A stretch of DNA of 64,000 nt. Source: JAVBQG01 sp031549185 (GTDB lineage Bacteria; Synergistota; Synergistia; Synergistales; Synergistaceae). Positions 24,889 through 33,708 of the stretch are shown piece by piece. Every line of letters begins with the position of its first letter. The first letter of the stretch is position 1. The DNA is taken from the NCBI GenBank assembly GCA_031549185.1, contig JAVBQG010000011.1, forward strand, positions 1 through 64,000, in the 5' to 3' direction. The notes under the pieces were generated by a model that had not been told where the DNA came from, did no database searches, and was given only the letters and a program-made list of their open reading frames with translations. Made by a program: the position numbers and the translations under genes.

Positions 24889-26588
24889 AAACGCACATCT
24901 TGATTTTGCGACTGGCGCTCCTTCTATTGCTGCTCTTTTTTGCCTCGTCGCCGAGAGCCTTTGCCGCCGACGATGCGGAGACGAACAGGGTCAACCTGAA
25001 CGCCGACAAGATATCGTACGAAGAAGCGAGCGGAATCGCGACGGCGGAGGGCAACGTTCAGATTTATAACAGAGATATGCGCCTCTTTGCGCCCTATCTC
25101 GAATACGACGGCGAAACCCACCAGGTGAAGGCGCTCTCTACCGAGGAAGGCGCGGTGACGTTCGTCTCCGGTGGCCGCAAGCTGAGTGGCGAGAGGCTGG
25201 ACTACAATATTTTGACGAGAAAGGGGCTGCTGACGCACCCCAACGGCAAAGTGGACCAGATTTTCATTCGGGGAGACGCGATCGAGGTTATGCCGATCTC
25301 AGAGATCACGGGAAGAAGGGCTAAGAAGGCGACGGAGGACTCCGAAGAGGTGGCGGGTCGCTGGCTGAAGGCAACCATTACGACGTGTCCCAAACCGGCG
25401 CCTCACTATCGCCTGGAGGCGAGAGAAGTCGTCGTGATCCCCGACAGGCGGGTGATCGTGAGAAAACCGAGGGTCTACCTGGGCAAACACATGCTCTTCG
25501 CCTATCCATTCGACTACGTCGTTCCCCTGAACCCGAACGATCGGCGCAGACGGGGGACGCTCTTCCCCAAGATCGGCTACGAGTCGAAAAAAGGAGCGGG
25601 TCTCGGCGTCTCCGGTCCCTTCGTGTGGAAGAACGGCTCGCTGAACATGGAGGTGATTGGCTGGACGGAGGACATCTGGGAGGGCTCCGCTCGTTTGGAG
25701 CAGCAGATACAGCCCGGGCTCACCGTATATGGCGACGTGACCAGAGAGTACGACAAGGATCGCGACGTGACGCTCTGGCGTCCCGCGTGGGGGCTGGAGT
25801 ACGATTGGAACGGCTGGATGATGAATGCCGGTTGGTCGCAACGGGAGCTGGTGACGGTCGAGAAGACGGCCGGGCACGATATGCGCTACGTCGTCTGGCG
25901 CCAGCCGGAGGTCAGCATTCTGAGCCCGTGGTTCGACGACCGCGCGGTCGGTGGGCGTTTCCGACTCTTCGGCAGCTGGGGGCGCTACGAGGACGCCTCG
26001 AACGGCCCGGCGCCGACGATCGAACGGGCCGGGCTCGGCATACAGACCACTGGTGAGTTTGGACATCTGGCCGGGGACAATTTCCAGCCATTCTACAACG
26101 CCCTTTACTGGTACTACACGTACGACGCGCCGGGAGCCGACGACCAGCAGATCCTGGACACCGTCGCGGGTATCCGCTGGCACGCGGGTGTGTTCAACAT
26201 GGAGACGGCGTATTTGCGCCGTTGGACGTGGGGGGATTCTCCCATGTCCTGGGACGACTACGACCCGCGCGAGGAGATTTACCAGTCCCTCAATGTCAAA
26301 TTGCCGACGAGGGCGAATGACGAGTGGTGGCACCTCGGCGTCAGGGGCGCGTACAGCCTGGACGACAGCGAGCTGGCGGAGATGGTGTACAAGGTCGGCT
26401 ACGAGCAGGACTGCATGCTGTGGGAGCTGATGTATCGGGACGACCGGACGGGCGACGACAGTTGGATCGGTCTCAAACTGACGATCAAGGCATACCCCGA
26501 GTCCGGGTTACGCCTTGCGGGCGACGATATCTTCGATCCGTCGACGGCGCCCGACAAGTTGATCCCCAAGAGTTTCAGAAGGGAATAG
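24885..26588 (+). CDS. lptD: LptD-like LPS-assembly protein (OstA domain plus short barrel)
   Basis: The 567-residue protein has a signal peptide (1-27) and an OstA/LptA jellyroll (about 35-130, LNADKISYEEASGIATAEGNVQIYNRD). A linker with a lone CPKP cysteine follows, then a beta-barrel domain of about 380 residues beginning VVPLNPNDRRRRGTLFPKIGY. It should insert LPS into the outer leaflet. It is shorter than the proteobacterial protein (about 750-800). No separate lptA is present here, so its OstA domain may serve that role. The ATG at 24885 overlaps the lptC stop. Confidence 0.82.
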   Translation: MKTHILILRLALLLLLLFFASSPRAFAADDAETNRVNLNADKISYEEASGIATAEGNVQIYNRDMRLFAPYLEYDGETHQVKALSTEEGAVTFVSGGRKLSGERLDYNILTRKGLLTHPNGKVDQIFIRGDAIEVMPISEITGRRAKKATEDSEEVAGRWLKATITTCPKPAPHYRLEAREVVVIPDRRVIVRKPRVYLGKHMLFAYPFDYVVPLNPNDRRRRGTLFPKIGYESKKGAGLGVSGPFVWKNGSLNMEVIGWTEDIWEGSARLEQQIQPGLTVYGDVTREYDKDRDVTLWRPAWGLEYDWNGWMMNAGWSQRELVTVEKTAGHDMRYVVWRQPEVSILSPWFDDRAVGGRFRLFGSWGRYEDASNGPAPTIERAGLGIQTTGEFGHLAGDNFQPFYNALYWYYTYDAPGADDQQILDTVAGIRWHAGVFNMETAYLRRWTWGDSPMSWDDYDPREEIYQSLNVKLPTRANDEWWHLGVRGAYSLDDSELAEMVYKVGYEQDCMLWELMYRDDRTGDDSWIGLKLTIKAYPESGLRLAGDDIFDPSTAPDKLIPKSFRRE

Positions 26589-27500
26589 TCAATAGCCTGT
26601 CGCGGAGGAGCGGGCGCGGCGTGTGTACAACAGTGTCTCTACGGTGTAAAGGGCGATGGCGATCCAGATGAAGCCGAACGAGAGCAACTTGACCGGCGAG
26701 AGCGGTTCGCCGTAGACCAGCACGGCGACGACGAAGGACAGGATCGGCGACGCGTACTGGATCAATCCGACTGTGGTGAGGTTGATCTTCTGCGCGCCCC
26801 ACGCGAAGAGGATCAGTGGCACGGAGGTCATGACGCCTGTGCCGATGAGAAGGCCGCTCACGGACGCCGAATAGGGAAAGCGGGAGATGCCCGTGAACTG
26901 GCAGTAGAGGAGCCAGGCGACCGCAGGCAATAGAATGACGATCGTCTCGACGAAGAGCCCCGCCGTCGCGTCGATCTTGATTTTTTTCTTGAACACGCCG
27001 TACAGCCCGAAGGAGAAGGCGATGCCGAGCGACATGAGGGGCAGTTCGCCGAGTGCGACGACCTCCACCAGCACACCGCACGCCGCCAGCGCGATGGCGA
27101 CGACCTGGGCTCGGCGCAGCTTTTCGTTGAAAAACACCACACCGAACCCCACGCTGACGAGAGGATTGATGAAGTACCCGAGGCTCGTCTGGAGGATGTG
27201 CCCATGGTTGACGGCGTAGATGTACAGAAACCAGTTGAGGGCGACCGTCGCGCCGCTTGCCGTCAGCAGGAGCAGGGTTCTGCCGTCCGTCCTCACCCTG
27301 CGAAGAGTCGCGCCGAGTTTTCCCGTCACTGCGAGCAGGCCGAGCGTAAACAAAACCGACCACACGATACGATGGCCCAGGATCACCCTCGAGTCGACCG
27401 ATTGCATCGCCTTCCAGTAAACGGGCATGACGCCCCATATCACATACGATGCGAAAACGGCGATCCCCGCCCTTGTCGCGCTGTCATCTTTACTGGGCAC
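26589..27500 (-). CDS. rarD: RarD-type EamA/DMT superfamily transporter
   Basis: A 303-residue inner-membrane protein with about ten hydrophobic helices in two EamA repeats, including YVIWGVMPVYWKAM, NWFLYIYAVNHGHILQTSLGYFINPL and LTTVGLIQYASPILSF, all typical of RarD. The RarD substrate is not firmly known. The GTG at 27500 is chosen because the upstream extension lies inside the preceding gene and AGAGGGCTGG lies close before. It overlaps that gene by 11 bases. Its 3' end abuts the lptD end, so the two are convergent. Confidence 0.85.
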   Translation of the reverse strand: MPSKDDSATRAGIAVFASYVIWGVMPVYWKAMQSVDSRVILGHRIVWSVLFTLGLLAVTGKLGATLRRVRTDGRTLLLLTASGATVALNWFLYIYAVNHGHILQTSLGYFINPLVSVGFGVVFFNEKLRRAQVVAIALAACGVLVEVVALGELPLMSLGIAFSFGLYGVFKKKIKIDATAGLFVETIVILLPAVAWLLYCQFTGISRFPYSASVSGLLIGTGVMTSVPLILFAWGAQKINLTTVGLIQYASPILSFVVAVLVYGEPLSPVKLLSFGFIWIAIALYTVETLLYTRRARSSATGY

Positions 27501-28305
27501 TGACAGCCAGCCCTCTGTGCAGAGTCTTCGTCCATTGCGGGGAGAGGTCGATGTCGTAGTCGGAGTCGCTGCGCTCACCGAAGGTGCTCATGTTTCGCCT
27601 CGCCTCCGGAACCGCGGAGAAAAACCCGACGCCGCGTATCGTGATCGGCGCGGAGGGGGTATATTTCCGGAAGTCGATGACAATCTTCTCTCCGTCGTTC
27701 ACCCTGCAGACCATGGTCCCGGTCCGGATGTCGTAAGCGGCCTCGATTTTAACGGAGGAGGCGTTGCGTACCGCCTGCCGGCTGAAGATGATTTGTCCCT
27801 GCCGGTCGAACCCCTGCCTTCCCCACATCACGACCCGTAGGGATCCCATCGCGGTCACTTCCACCGACATCAGGTTCGAGGAGACCGGGTTGCCGAAGAT
27901 GAACCCGGTGCGTCCCCGTCCCGCGGTGACGCACCCCTCGTAGAGAAAATTCCATTGCAACAGGTATCTGGCGCTCTCCGGCACCGGAGCCAATTGCCAC
28001 AGAGAGAGTTCCGTGCCCTGCATCTCCCATGCGTAACCGTCGGCACTCTGCGTTGTCCTGTAGCGCCGCGGCAACCCCATTGGCGGAACGACGTCGGTAT
28101 AGCCGTACTCGATTTCGGCGAAGGCGTTTTTCTGGAGGAAGGCGGGGTCGGTCGCGTCGATGTCGGTGTTCCACTGCGGCTCCGAAAAAGCGCCGCTCGG
28201 AAGGCAGGTGATGAACGCAAAAACACCAAAAAAGAATATAATTGCCCCGACTGATCTTGAAAAGCGAGTGGCACGTAATCTACAATGTCCGCAAAAGACG
28301 TTCAT
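27490..28305 (-). CDS. Exported protein of unknown function, probable carbohydrate-binding-like fold
   Basis: A 271-residue protein with a signal peptide (about 1-42, ending SGAFSEP) and a beta-sandwich-like mature part rich in W, Y and G (YLLQWNFLYEGCVTAGRGRTGFIFGN, VEVTAMGSLRVVMWG, DIRTGTMVCRVNDGEKIVIDF). The pattern recalls concanavalin-like lectin or DUF1080 folds, but no family is certain. AAGGAG lies nine bases before the ATG at 28305. It is the first gene of a two-gene unit with the RarD transporter. Confidence 0.6.
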   Translation of the reverse strand: MNVFCGHCRLRATRFSRSVGAIIFFFGVFAFITCLPSGAFSEPQWNTDIDATDPAFLQKNAFAEIEYGYTDVVPPMGLPRRYRTTQSADGYAWEMQGTELSLWQLAPVPESARYLLQWNFLYEGCVTAGRGRTGFIFGNPVSSNLMSVEVTAMGSLRVVMWGRQGFDRQGQIIFSRQAVRNASSVKIEAAYDIRTGTMVCRVNDGEKIVIDFRKYTPSAPITIRGVGFFSAVPEARRNMSTFGERSDSDYDIDLSPQWTKTLHRGLAVSAQ

Positions 28306-28345
28306 GACGATCAACTCCTTGGGTCGACTTGCATGATATCCTGTA

Positions 28346-28372
28346 TTGCATGACCGATAATGTCATTATAAT
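28346..28372 (+). promoter_or_regulatory. Predicted promoter of nagB
   Basis: TTGCAT (28346-28351) and TATAAT (28367-28372) are 15 bases apart, somewhat short; moving the -35 box one base upstream gives 16. The start codon follows 18 bases later, so the leader is very short. Confidence 0.4.
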
Positions 28373-28390
28373 GCCATAGGGGGCTTTTGT

Positions 28391-29116
28391 GTGCGTATTA
28401 TTCGCTGTAACGATTACGAAGAAATGAGTAGAAGAGCGGCGGCTGTGATTGTAGGCCAGCTGACGACGAAGGGGAATTCCGTCCTGGGGCTCGCGACGGG
28501 CAGCACGCCGCTCGGCCTGTATCAGAAACTGATCAACGCCTATTCGAGGCACGCGGTCGATTTTTCCGAATGCGTGACGTTCAACCTCGATGAATACAGG
28601 GATATGGCGCCCTCGGACCCGAACAGCTATCACGCGTTCATGAGAGAAAACCTGTTTGATTGTGTCAATTTCAGGAGGGAGAACGTTCACCTGCCGGACG
28701 GAATGGCTCCTCCCGAGCTTGCGTGCGCCGGCTATGAGGTGGAGATCGATCGGGCGGGCGGTATCGACATACAGGTTCTCGGCATCGGCAACAACGGCCA
28801 CATCGGTTTCAACGAGCCGGCCGACGATTTTCCGGTGACGACGCACATCGTGGAGTTGACCGAGATGACGCGCAATGCGAACGCGCGATTCTTCGGCTCC
28901 CGGCTCGAGTCCGTGCCCAGGAGCGCCATCACGATGGGTATCGGCACGATTATGAAAAGTAGGCTGATCATTCTTCTTGTCAACGGGGCGGGCAAGGCGG
29001 ACATCGTCCGGCGTGCGCTGTACGGGCCGGTGTCGCCGAACGTCCCCGCTTCGATTTTGCGCTTTCACCACAACGTACTTGTCATCGTAGATCACGAAGC
29101 CGCAAGCCTGATATAG
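28391..29116 (+). CDS. nagB: Glucosamine-6-phosphate deaminase
   Basis: Converts glucosamine 6-phosphate to fructose 6-phosphate and ammonia. The 241-residue protein has the substrate-binding ATGSTPLG (about residues 37-44), NLDEYRD (about 68-74, catalytic Asp) and GIGNNGHIGFNEP (about 134-146). It is of the shorter Bacillus-like type, without the E. coli allosteric tail. The GTG start has AGGGGGCT before it. It feeds amino sugars, such as recycled cell-wall sugars, into glycolysis. A dispersed repeat begins at its stop. Confidence 0.93.
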   Translation: MRIIRCNDYEEMSRRAAAVIVGQLTTKGNSVLGLATGSTPLGLYQKLINAYSRHAVDFSECVTFNLDEYRDMAPSDPNSYHAFMRENLFDCVNFRRENVHLPDGMAPPELACAGYEVEIDRAGGIDIQVLGIGNNGHIGFNEPADDFPVTTHIVELTEMTRNANARFFGSRLESVPRSAITMGIGTIMKSRLIILLVNGAGKADIVRRALYGPVSPNVPASILRFHHNVLVIVDHEAASLI

Positions 29117-29220
29117 GAAGACGCTGATCGATCCGCCCGGCAACAGGCCGGACAAAACGGGGAAACGAAGAGGGCTGCAACTGTTGCCTTCATGTTTTTG
29201 ACGGTAAATCGGCCTTTCCA
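29116..29220 (+). repeat. Dispersed intergenic repeat, copy 4 (both ends visible)
   Basis: The left end GGAAGACGCTGATCGAT and right end GACGGTAAATCGGCCTTTCC form imperfect terminal inverted repeats around about 105 bases. It starts at the nagB stop codon and ends about 30 bases before the P-loop gene. Confidence 0.65.
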
Positions 29221-29249
29221 TAACACAAGCATGAGAATGGGGTGAGTGG

Positions 29250-30071
29250 ATGGGAATTCTGCTCAGGGGCGGCGTGTTGGTCGAGCCTCGGGAGTTCAGA
29301 CATATGGCGATGGAGAAACAGGAGAAGCCGAAGTTCCAGAGCCCGGACAAACTTTTGAAACTTTACGAGTGGCCCAGTTTTGTCGTAATTGCTGGCATTC
29401 CGGGCAGTGGAAAGACGGAGTGGCTGTTGTCGCTTGCTTCAGTCCTGGCGAAACCCGAACAGCCGGTATATCTTTCGGATCTGACTGCGGAGAGAAGTTT
29501 TCTCTGCGATCGCGCGATCGCCGTGCATATAAAACGGACGATGCCCGACGTCTATGTGCTTGTCCCGGACAATGAGGACGGCCTTTGCGATGGCAGGCAT
29601 ATCAAGCCGGAGATCGAGTGGGCCGTCGAACATCGAAAGGGACGCGTCCTGCTGGACGTGGGCTCGAATGCGTTTGGAGCCGCGATATTGGGGGATTTCA
29701 AAAGGGATTTTACGGCCGGCGGATACGATTTCCTGCTCGTCGTCAATCCCTTCGACCCGAGGACGGCGGACGCGGACAACGTGCGCGCCCTCAAACTCTT
29801 TGTAGAAGAGCTGTCAGGACTTCCGGTCACCGGCCTCGTCGCCAACGCTTATCGCGGATGCGACGACGAACCCAGGCACTGCGCGGAGGGGGCGTTGTCC
29901 GTTTTGACCGTCGCACAGGCGCTGGAGCTGCCGCTGCTTTATGCGTTGGCAACCGAGGAAATCGCGGAGAAGATCAGCACGCTCTTGCCGGAGGACCTGC
30001 CCGTCTGGAGTCTGTCCCGCATCTTGCGTACGGAGGGGGAGGGGATTGCCGGTGCGTCCGACTGGGAATAA
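29250..30071 (+). CDS. P-loop NTPase of unknown function
   Basis: A 273-residue soluble protein with a Walker A motif VVIAGIPGSGKTEWL (residues about 46-60) and a hydrophobic strand ending in Asp (RVLLDVGS, about 132-139) as Walker B candidate. The later VVNPFDPRT and VTGLVANA strands recall SIMIBI/MinD-like or CobQ-like NTPases. No family is firmly recognised. It overlaps the following flavodoxin/ferredoxin gene by 20 bases, so the two are co-expressed and may form a nucleotide-driven electron-transfer or maturation pair. Start choice (29250) is uncertain; GGGGTGAG lies upstream. Confidence 0.65.
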   Translation: MGILLRGGVLVEPREFRHMAMEKQEKPKFQSPDKLLKLYEWPSFVVIAGIPGSGKTEWLLSLASVLAKPEQPVYLSDLTAERSFLCDRAIAVHIKRTMPDVYVLVPDNEDGLCDGRHIKPEIEWAVEHRKGRVLLDVGSNAFGAAILGDFKRDFTAGGYDFLLVVNPFDPRTADADNVRALKLFVEELSGLPVTGLVANAYRGCDDEPRHCAEGALSVLTVAQALELPLLYALATEEIAEKISTLLPEDLPVWSLSRILRTEGEGIAGASDWE

Positions 30072-30861
30072 AGAGCTCGGCAATCGCGTGACCATTGCCC
30101 TTTTTACCGGTACGGGCAATACCCTTTCCATCGTAAAGACTTTTGCGGAGGAGCTCGAGAAGCTCGGACGGAATGTCTCTCTCTTCGCCATGGAGTCGGA
30201 GGCCCCGCTGTCGTTGCCGGAGGGCGCTTCACTGGGGCTTGCTTTTCCCGTCGCTTGTTTTTCGACGTACCCCACCGTCTGGCGCTTTATCGACTCGCTG
30301 CCGGACGGTGGCGGGCGCGGCGCCTTTCTACTGGCGACGATGGGCGGGCTGGCGATGGGGATGGATGGTCCCGTTCGCAAGGTTGTGGAGAGCAGGGGAT
30401 ACATTCCTCTCGGCTCTCAATTTCTGATCATGCCCGGCAATTATAACAACACGACCATCCCGGCCGAAGCGAACGCGAAGCGCGTCGGCACGGCAGGGCA
30501 CGTGGCGCGGCGTTTTGCGAAGGCCCTTGCCGAAGGGCGTTCCTCCTGGGGTGGCGGCACGCCGCTTGTGTCCCTCTTCTGGGCGCGGTTTGCGCATACG
30601 CGAATGCCCTGGAGGGGGTTTTACAAGGTCTTTCCGCTCACGGTGAACCGGGATCTCTGTACGGGGTGCGGGCTCTGTCGCGACTTCTGTCCCGAGCGCA
30701 ACATCTCGATGGAGAACGGCCTGGCGCACATCGGAGACCGATGCGAGTCGTGCCAGCGCTGCATCGCTTTTTGTCCGGCAAACGCCATTTTCGTGCCCGG
30801 TAAGCCGGCGCAACAATACCGGGGTGCTTCCATCGACGAGTTGTCCGCGCTGGTTCGATGA
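30052..30861 (+). CDS. EFR1-type flavodoxin / 2x[4Fe-4S] ferredoxin protein
   Basis: A 269-residue electron carrier. The N-terminal flavodoxin-like domain has the FMN loop FTGTGNTLSI (residues about 18-27). The C-terminal region (about 200-250) has two clusters, CTGCGLCRDFCPE and CESCQRCIAFCPA, each CxxCxxCxxxCP. This matches EFR1-family proteins that may move electrons between flavin and FeS partners. The GTG at 30052 is chosen for the GGGGGAGGGG seven bases upstream. An alternative GTG at 30088 lacks a good site. It overlaps genes on both sides. Confidence 0.85.
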   Translation: MRPTGNKELGNRVTIALFTGTGNTLSIVKTFAEELEKLGRNVSLFAMESEAPLSLPEGASLGLAFPVACFSTYPTVWRFIDSLPDGGGRGAFLLATMGGLAMGMDGPVRKVVESRGYIPLGSQFLIMPGNYNNTTIPAEANAKRVGTAGHVARRFAKALAEGRSSWGGGTPLVSLFWARFAHTRMPWRGFYKVFPLTVNRDLCTGCGLCRDFCPERNISMENGLAHIGDRCESCQRCIAFCPANAIFVPGKPAQQYRGASIDELSALVR

Positions 30862-32996
30862 ACCCTCTCGTCGATAGCGGCCGCTGGGAGAGGCTGGCAA
30901 ACACCCCATACCTGAGCATCATCCGTAGCGCGCTGACCCTGACGCTCCCCGTGGTTATCGCCGGGGCGATCGCGGTGTTGATCAACAACTTCCCCATCCA
31001 GAGCTACCAGAATTTCATGGTCAGCGTTTTCGGCGAGGGGTGGCGCATGTTCGGCGGCTACGTATGGAACGGAACGCTCTCCGTCCTCTCGCCGATCATG
31101 GTCTTCACCATCGGGCACAGCATCGCCGAGCACTACAACGCGAAACACCCGCTCGACGCCATTCACCCGGTCATCGTGGGACTTGTCGCCTTCTGCGCGC
31201 TCCTTTCCATCATCGAACCCGCGAGGGAGGTCTATGCCATCCCGTATCGCTGGGTCGGGATCCATGGGCTTTTCCTCTCGTTGATCGTGGCGGTCGCCTC
31301 CTCGGATCTGTTCCTGAGGCTCTACCGCTTCGAATTTCTGCGCATTCGTTTCTTCTCGGAGGACGCCAACACAACCATCAGCAGCGCCTTCTTCAGCCTT
31401 TTTCCCGGTCTTCTTACGATCTTCGCCTTTGCCGGCATCAAAGTCGTTCTCGTGCATCTGGGCGTCTACGATATACACGGGCTCTTCTACAGCCTGCTGT
31501 ACAAACCGTTCCAGGGTCTGGGTAACACGCTCGCGACGGCGATGCTGTACAACCTCATGCGCCATATGCTCTGGTTTTTCGGCGTTCACGGTTCGAACGC
31601 GCTCGAGCCGATTATGACGGAGATCTATGTAGGCGCCGCGCAGGCGAATGCGATCGCGGAGGTGGCGGGCGAGCCCATCCCGTATATTTTCACCAAGACG
31701 TTCTTCGATACCTACATTTCGATCGGTGGGGCCGGTTCCACGCTGGCGCTGCTGCTCGCCTGTTTTTTTTCGTCGCGTCAGAGCAGCCTTAGAAAGATTG
31801 CGCAGATATCCGCCATCCCGGCCATTTTCAACATCAACGAGACGCTGCTGTTCGGCCTTCCGATCGTGTTGAACCCCGTCTTCCTGATTCCGTTCATTCT
31901 GACGCCTCTGGCGCTGACGTTGACCGCATACTGCGCCATCCTGTGGGGGTTGACTCCGCATACGACGACCGAGGTGGCGTGGACGACTCCCTTTTTGATC
32001 AGCGGCTATGTTGCGACCGGCAGCATAGCGGGTAGCGCTCTCCAGCTCGTGAACGTCATGATCGGGGTGCTGATTTACATGCCCTTCGTCCGGATCAGCG
32101 AGGAGCTGCAGAGGAAGAAATTCGAGGCGACATATAAGGAGCTTCTGCGCGTCAGTGGGGGTTTCGGGGATACCGTAACCGCCTCGCTCGTCGGCCGGCG
32201 GGACGACGTCGGCTCGTTCTCGAGAGCGCTTGCAAACGACCTGTTGCAGGCGATCAAGGAGAAGGAGCTCTTTCTGGAGTATCAACCGCAGGTCGATTGC
32301 CGTACGGGGGCCGTCGTCGGAGTGGAGGCACTGCTGCGTTGGAAACACGAGAGGATCGGCCGTATCCCGCCGTCGCTCTTCGTGGCGCTCGCGGAGGAGA
32401 TCGGTTTCATCGGCGAAGTCGGCCTATGGGTCTGCGACGAAGCGTGCAGGCAGCTCAGGGTCTGGCAGGATCTGGGCCTGACGAACACCGTGATGTCGGT
32501 CAACGTCTCCGTAAAACAGCTTGAGGATCCCGACCTGCCGGAGAAGATCATGGCGTGCGTCGCGAGACACGATCTCGATCCCCGGTGGGTCGAGGTGGAG
32601 GTGACCGAGTCGACGGGGCTCAGCTCGGACATGGGGCATAACATCCTGCTGCAGGAGATCCGGCGGAAGGGAATCAACATCGCGATCGACGACTTCGGCA
32701 TGGGGCACAGCTCGCTGGTCTATCTCAAGCATTTCCCCGTCGCGACGCTGAAGCTGGACGGCAGCCTTGTCCGCGATCTCACGGTGGATCGGACGAGCGG
32801 TGAGATCATTTCCACGATCAGCGATCTGTGCAAATCGATGGACATTCATCTTCTGGCGGAGTTCGTGGAGACCGAAGGACAGGCCGAGATGCTCAAACAA
32901 CTGGGCTGTTATCGCTTTCAGGGCTATCTTTACAGCCCGCCCCTGGCGCCGGAGAAGTGCGAGCAGGCCATCCGCAACGGCTTCAGGACGTACTGA
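30858..32996 (+). CDS. PTS EIIC-like sugar permease fused to EAL c-di-GMP phosphodiesterase
   Basis: A 712-residue fusion. Residues about 10-420 form a multi-helix EIIC domain of the lactose/cellobiose (CelB) type (RWERLANTPYLSIIRSALTLTLPVVIAGA, FGVHGSNALEPI, NETLLFGLPIVLNP). Residues about 455-705 are an EAL domain with key residues present: EALLRW (about 489), VNVS, EVTES, DDFGMGHSS (about 611), KLD, AEFVETE and QGYL. It probably hydrolyses c-di-GMP, controlled by sugar or membrane state. No EIIA or EIIB partner is nearby, so transport is doubtful. ATGA overlap with the ferredoxin gene. Confidence 0.88.
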   Translation: MNPLVDSGRWERLANTPYLSIIRSALTLTLPVVIAGAIAVLINNFPIQSYQNFMVSVFGEGWRMFGGYVWNGTLSVLSPIMVFTIGHSIAEHYNAKHPLDAIHPVIVGLVAFCALLSIIEPAREVYAIPYRWVGIHGLFLSLIVAVASSDLFLRLYRFEFLRIRFFSEDANTTISSAFFSLFPGLLTIFAFAGIKVVLVHLGVYDIHGLFYSLLYKPFQGLGNTLATAMLYNLMRHMLWFFGVHGSNALEPIMTEIYVGAAQANAIAEVAGEPIPYIFTKTFFDTYISIGGAGSTLALLLACFFSSRQSSLRKIAQISAIPAIFNINETLLFGLPIVLNPVFLIPFILTPLALTLTAYCAILWGLTPHTTTEVAWTTPFLISGYVATGSIAGSALQLVNVMIGVLIYMPFVRISEELQRKKFEATYKELLRVSGGFGDTVTASLVGRRDDVGSFSRALANDLLQAIKEKELFLEYQPQVDCRTGAVVGVEALLRWKHERIGRIPPSLFVALAEEIGFIGEVGLWVCDEACRQLRVWQDLGLTNTVMSVNVSVKQLEDPDLPEKIMACVARHDLDPRWVEVEVTESTGLSSDMGHNILLQEIRRKGINIAIDDFGMGHSSLVYLKHFPVATLKLDGSLVRDLTVDRTSGEIISTISDLCKSMDIHLLAEFVETEGQAEMLKQLGCYRFQGYLYSPPLAPEKCEQAIRNGFRTY

Positions 32997-33132
32997 TGCC
33001 AAGTTGCCATCAAACGGGAATTTTATGGTGCGGCGAACGGCCATACAAACCAGCCTTAACGCGTTACCATTCAGGCTCTTGATTTCAAATTGTTATGAGG
33101 AGGACGCTCGCGAAAAATTAGCATCTGAGCCC

Positions 33133-33677
33133 TTACACTTCCCGCTCTTCCAGATTAGGCTGCGGGGCGTCGCTCGGCGCCAGGACGAGCGCATCGCGCA
33201 GGAACGTCACGAAGTAGCGGACGCTGTAGAAGTAGTACGTTCCGCCCAGCAGCGCGACTGCCGACACGGCGGCGATGTCCCTCGGGAGGGTCGGACGCGC
33301 CGCCCCCGCCCCCTTGCGGCAGACCCGCACGATACGGTAGATGTAGAGGACGACGAGAAGGTCGAAGCGATCATCGAACAGCAGACGAAGATGCACATGC
33401 CCCACTGATAGAGGTTATAAACCGGGGTCATGATGAGAAACCCCCAGACCGGGGAGAAGCTCAGCTCCTCTTCGAAGCAGACGTAGGCGAAAAAGGCGAC
33501 ATTGGCGGCGACAAGGTACCTGGCGTTCGTCCTTTCGCCCTTGCAGGTGAAGTCGTACGCGTATTTGAAACCGCAGAAGAGCACCTGCTGGGTTACGACC
33601 CAGAAGAGCCCCATGAATCGCCGCAGGGGAAAGTGGTCGATCTCCAACGACGATCCCCCCAAGAAGGTCGATTTCAT
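33133..33677 (-). pseudogene. Frameshifted small membrane protein gene
   Basis: Two overlapping frames form one plausible membrane protein. The first (from ATG 33677) reads through FMGLFWVVTQQVLFCGFKY, VAANVAFFAYVCFEEEL and LYQWGMCIFVCCSMIAS. The frame then degenerates into Ser-rich low-complexity sequence. The second frame supplies FDLLVVLYIYRIVRV, IAAVSAVALLGGTYYFYSVRYFVTFLRDALVL and ends EEREV at 33133. A single-base indel near 33355-33375 would restore about 180 residues with roughly six helices. It may be a true mutation or a sequencing error. It lies 31 bases downstream of the Aas-like gene on the same strand. No family is recognised. Confidence 0.55.
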
Positions 33678-33708
33678 CAGACGCCCGTTCTTGCTCCCTG
33701 ATTCTGTG

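Noticed and set aside
29250..30071. P-loop protein as a ParA/MinD cell-division ATPase
   Set aside because: The Walker A lacks the deviant KGG-type lysine of MinD/ParA (here GIPGSGKT) and no partner genes are nearby; left as unassigned NTPase.
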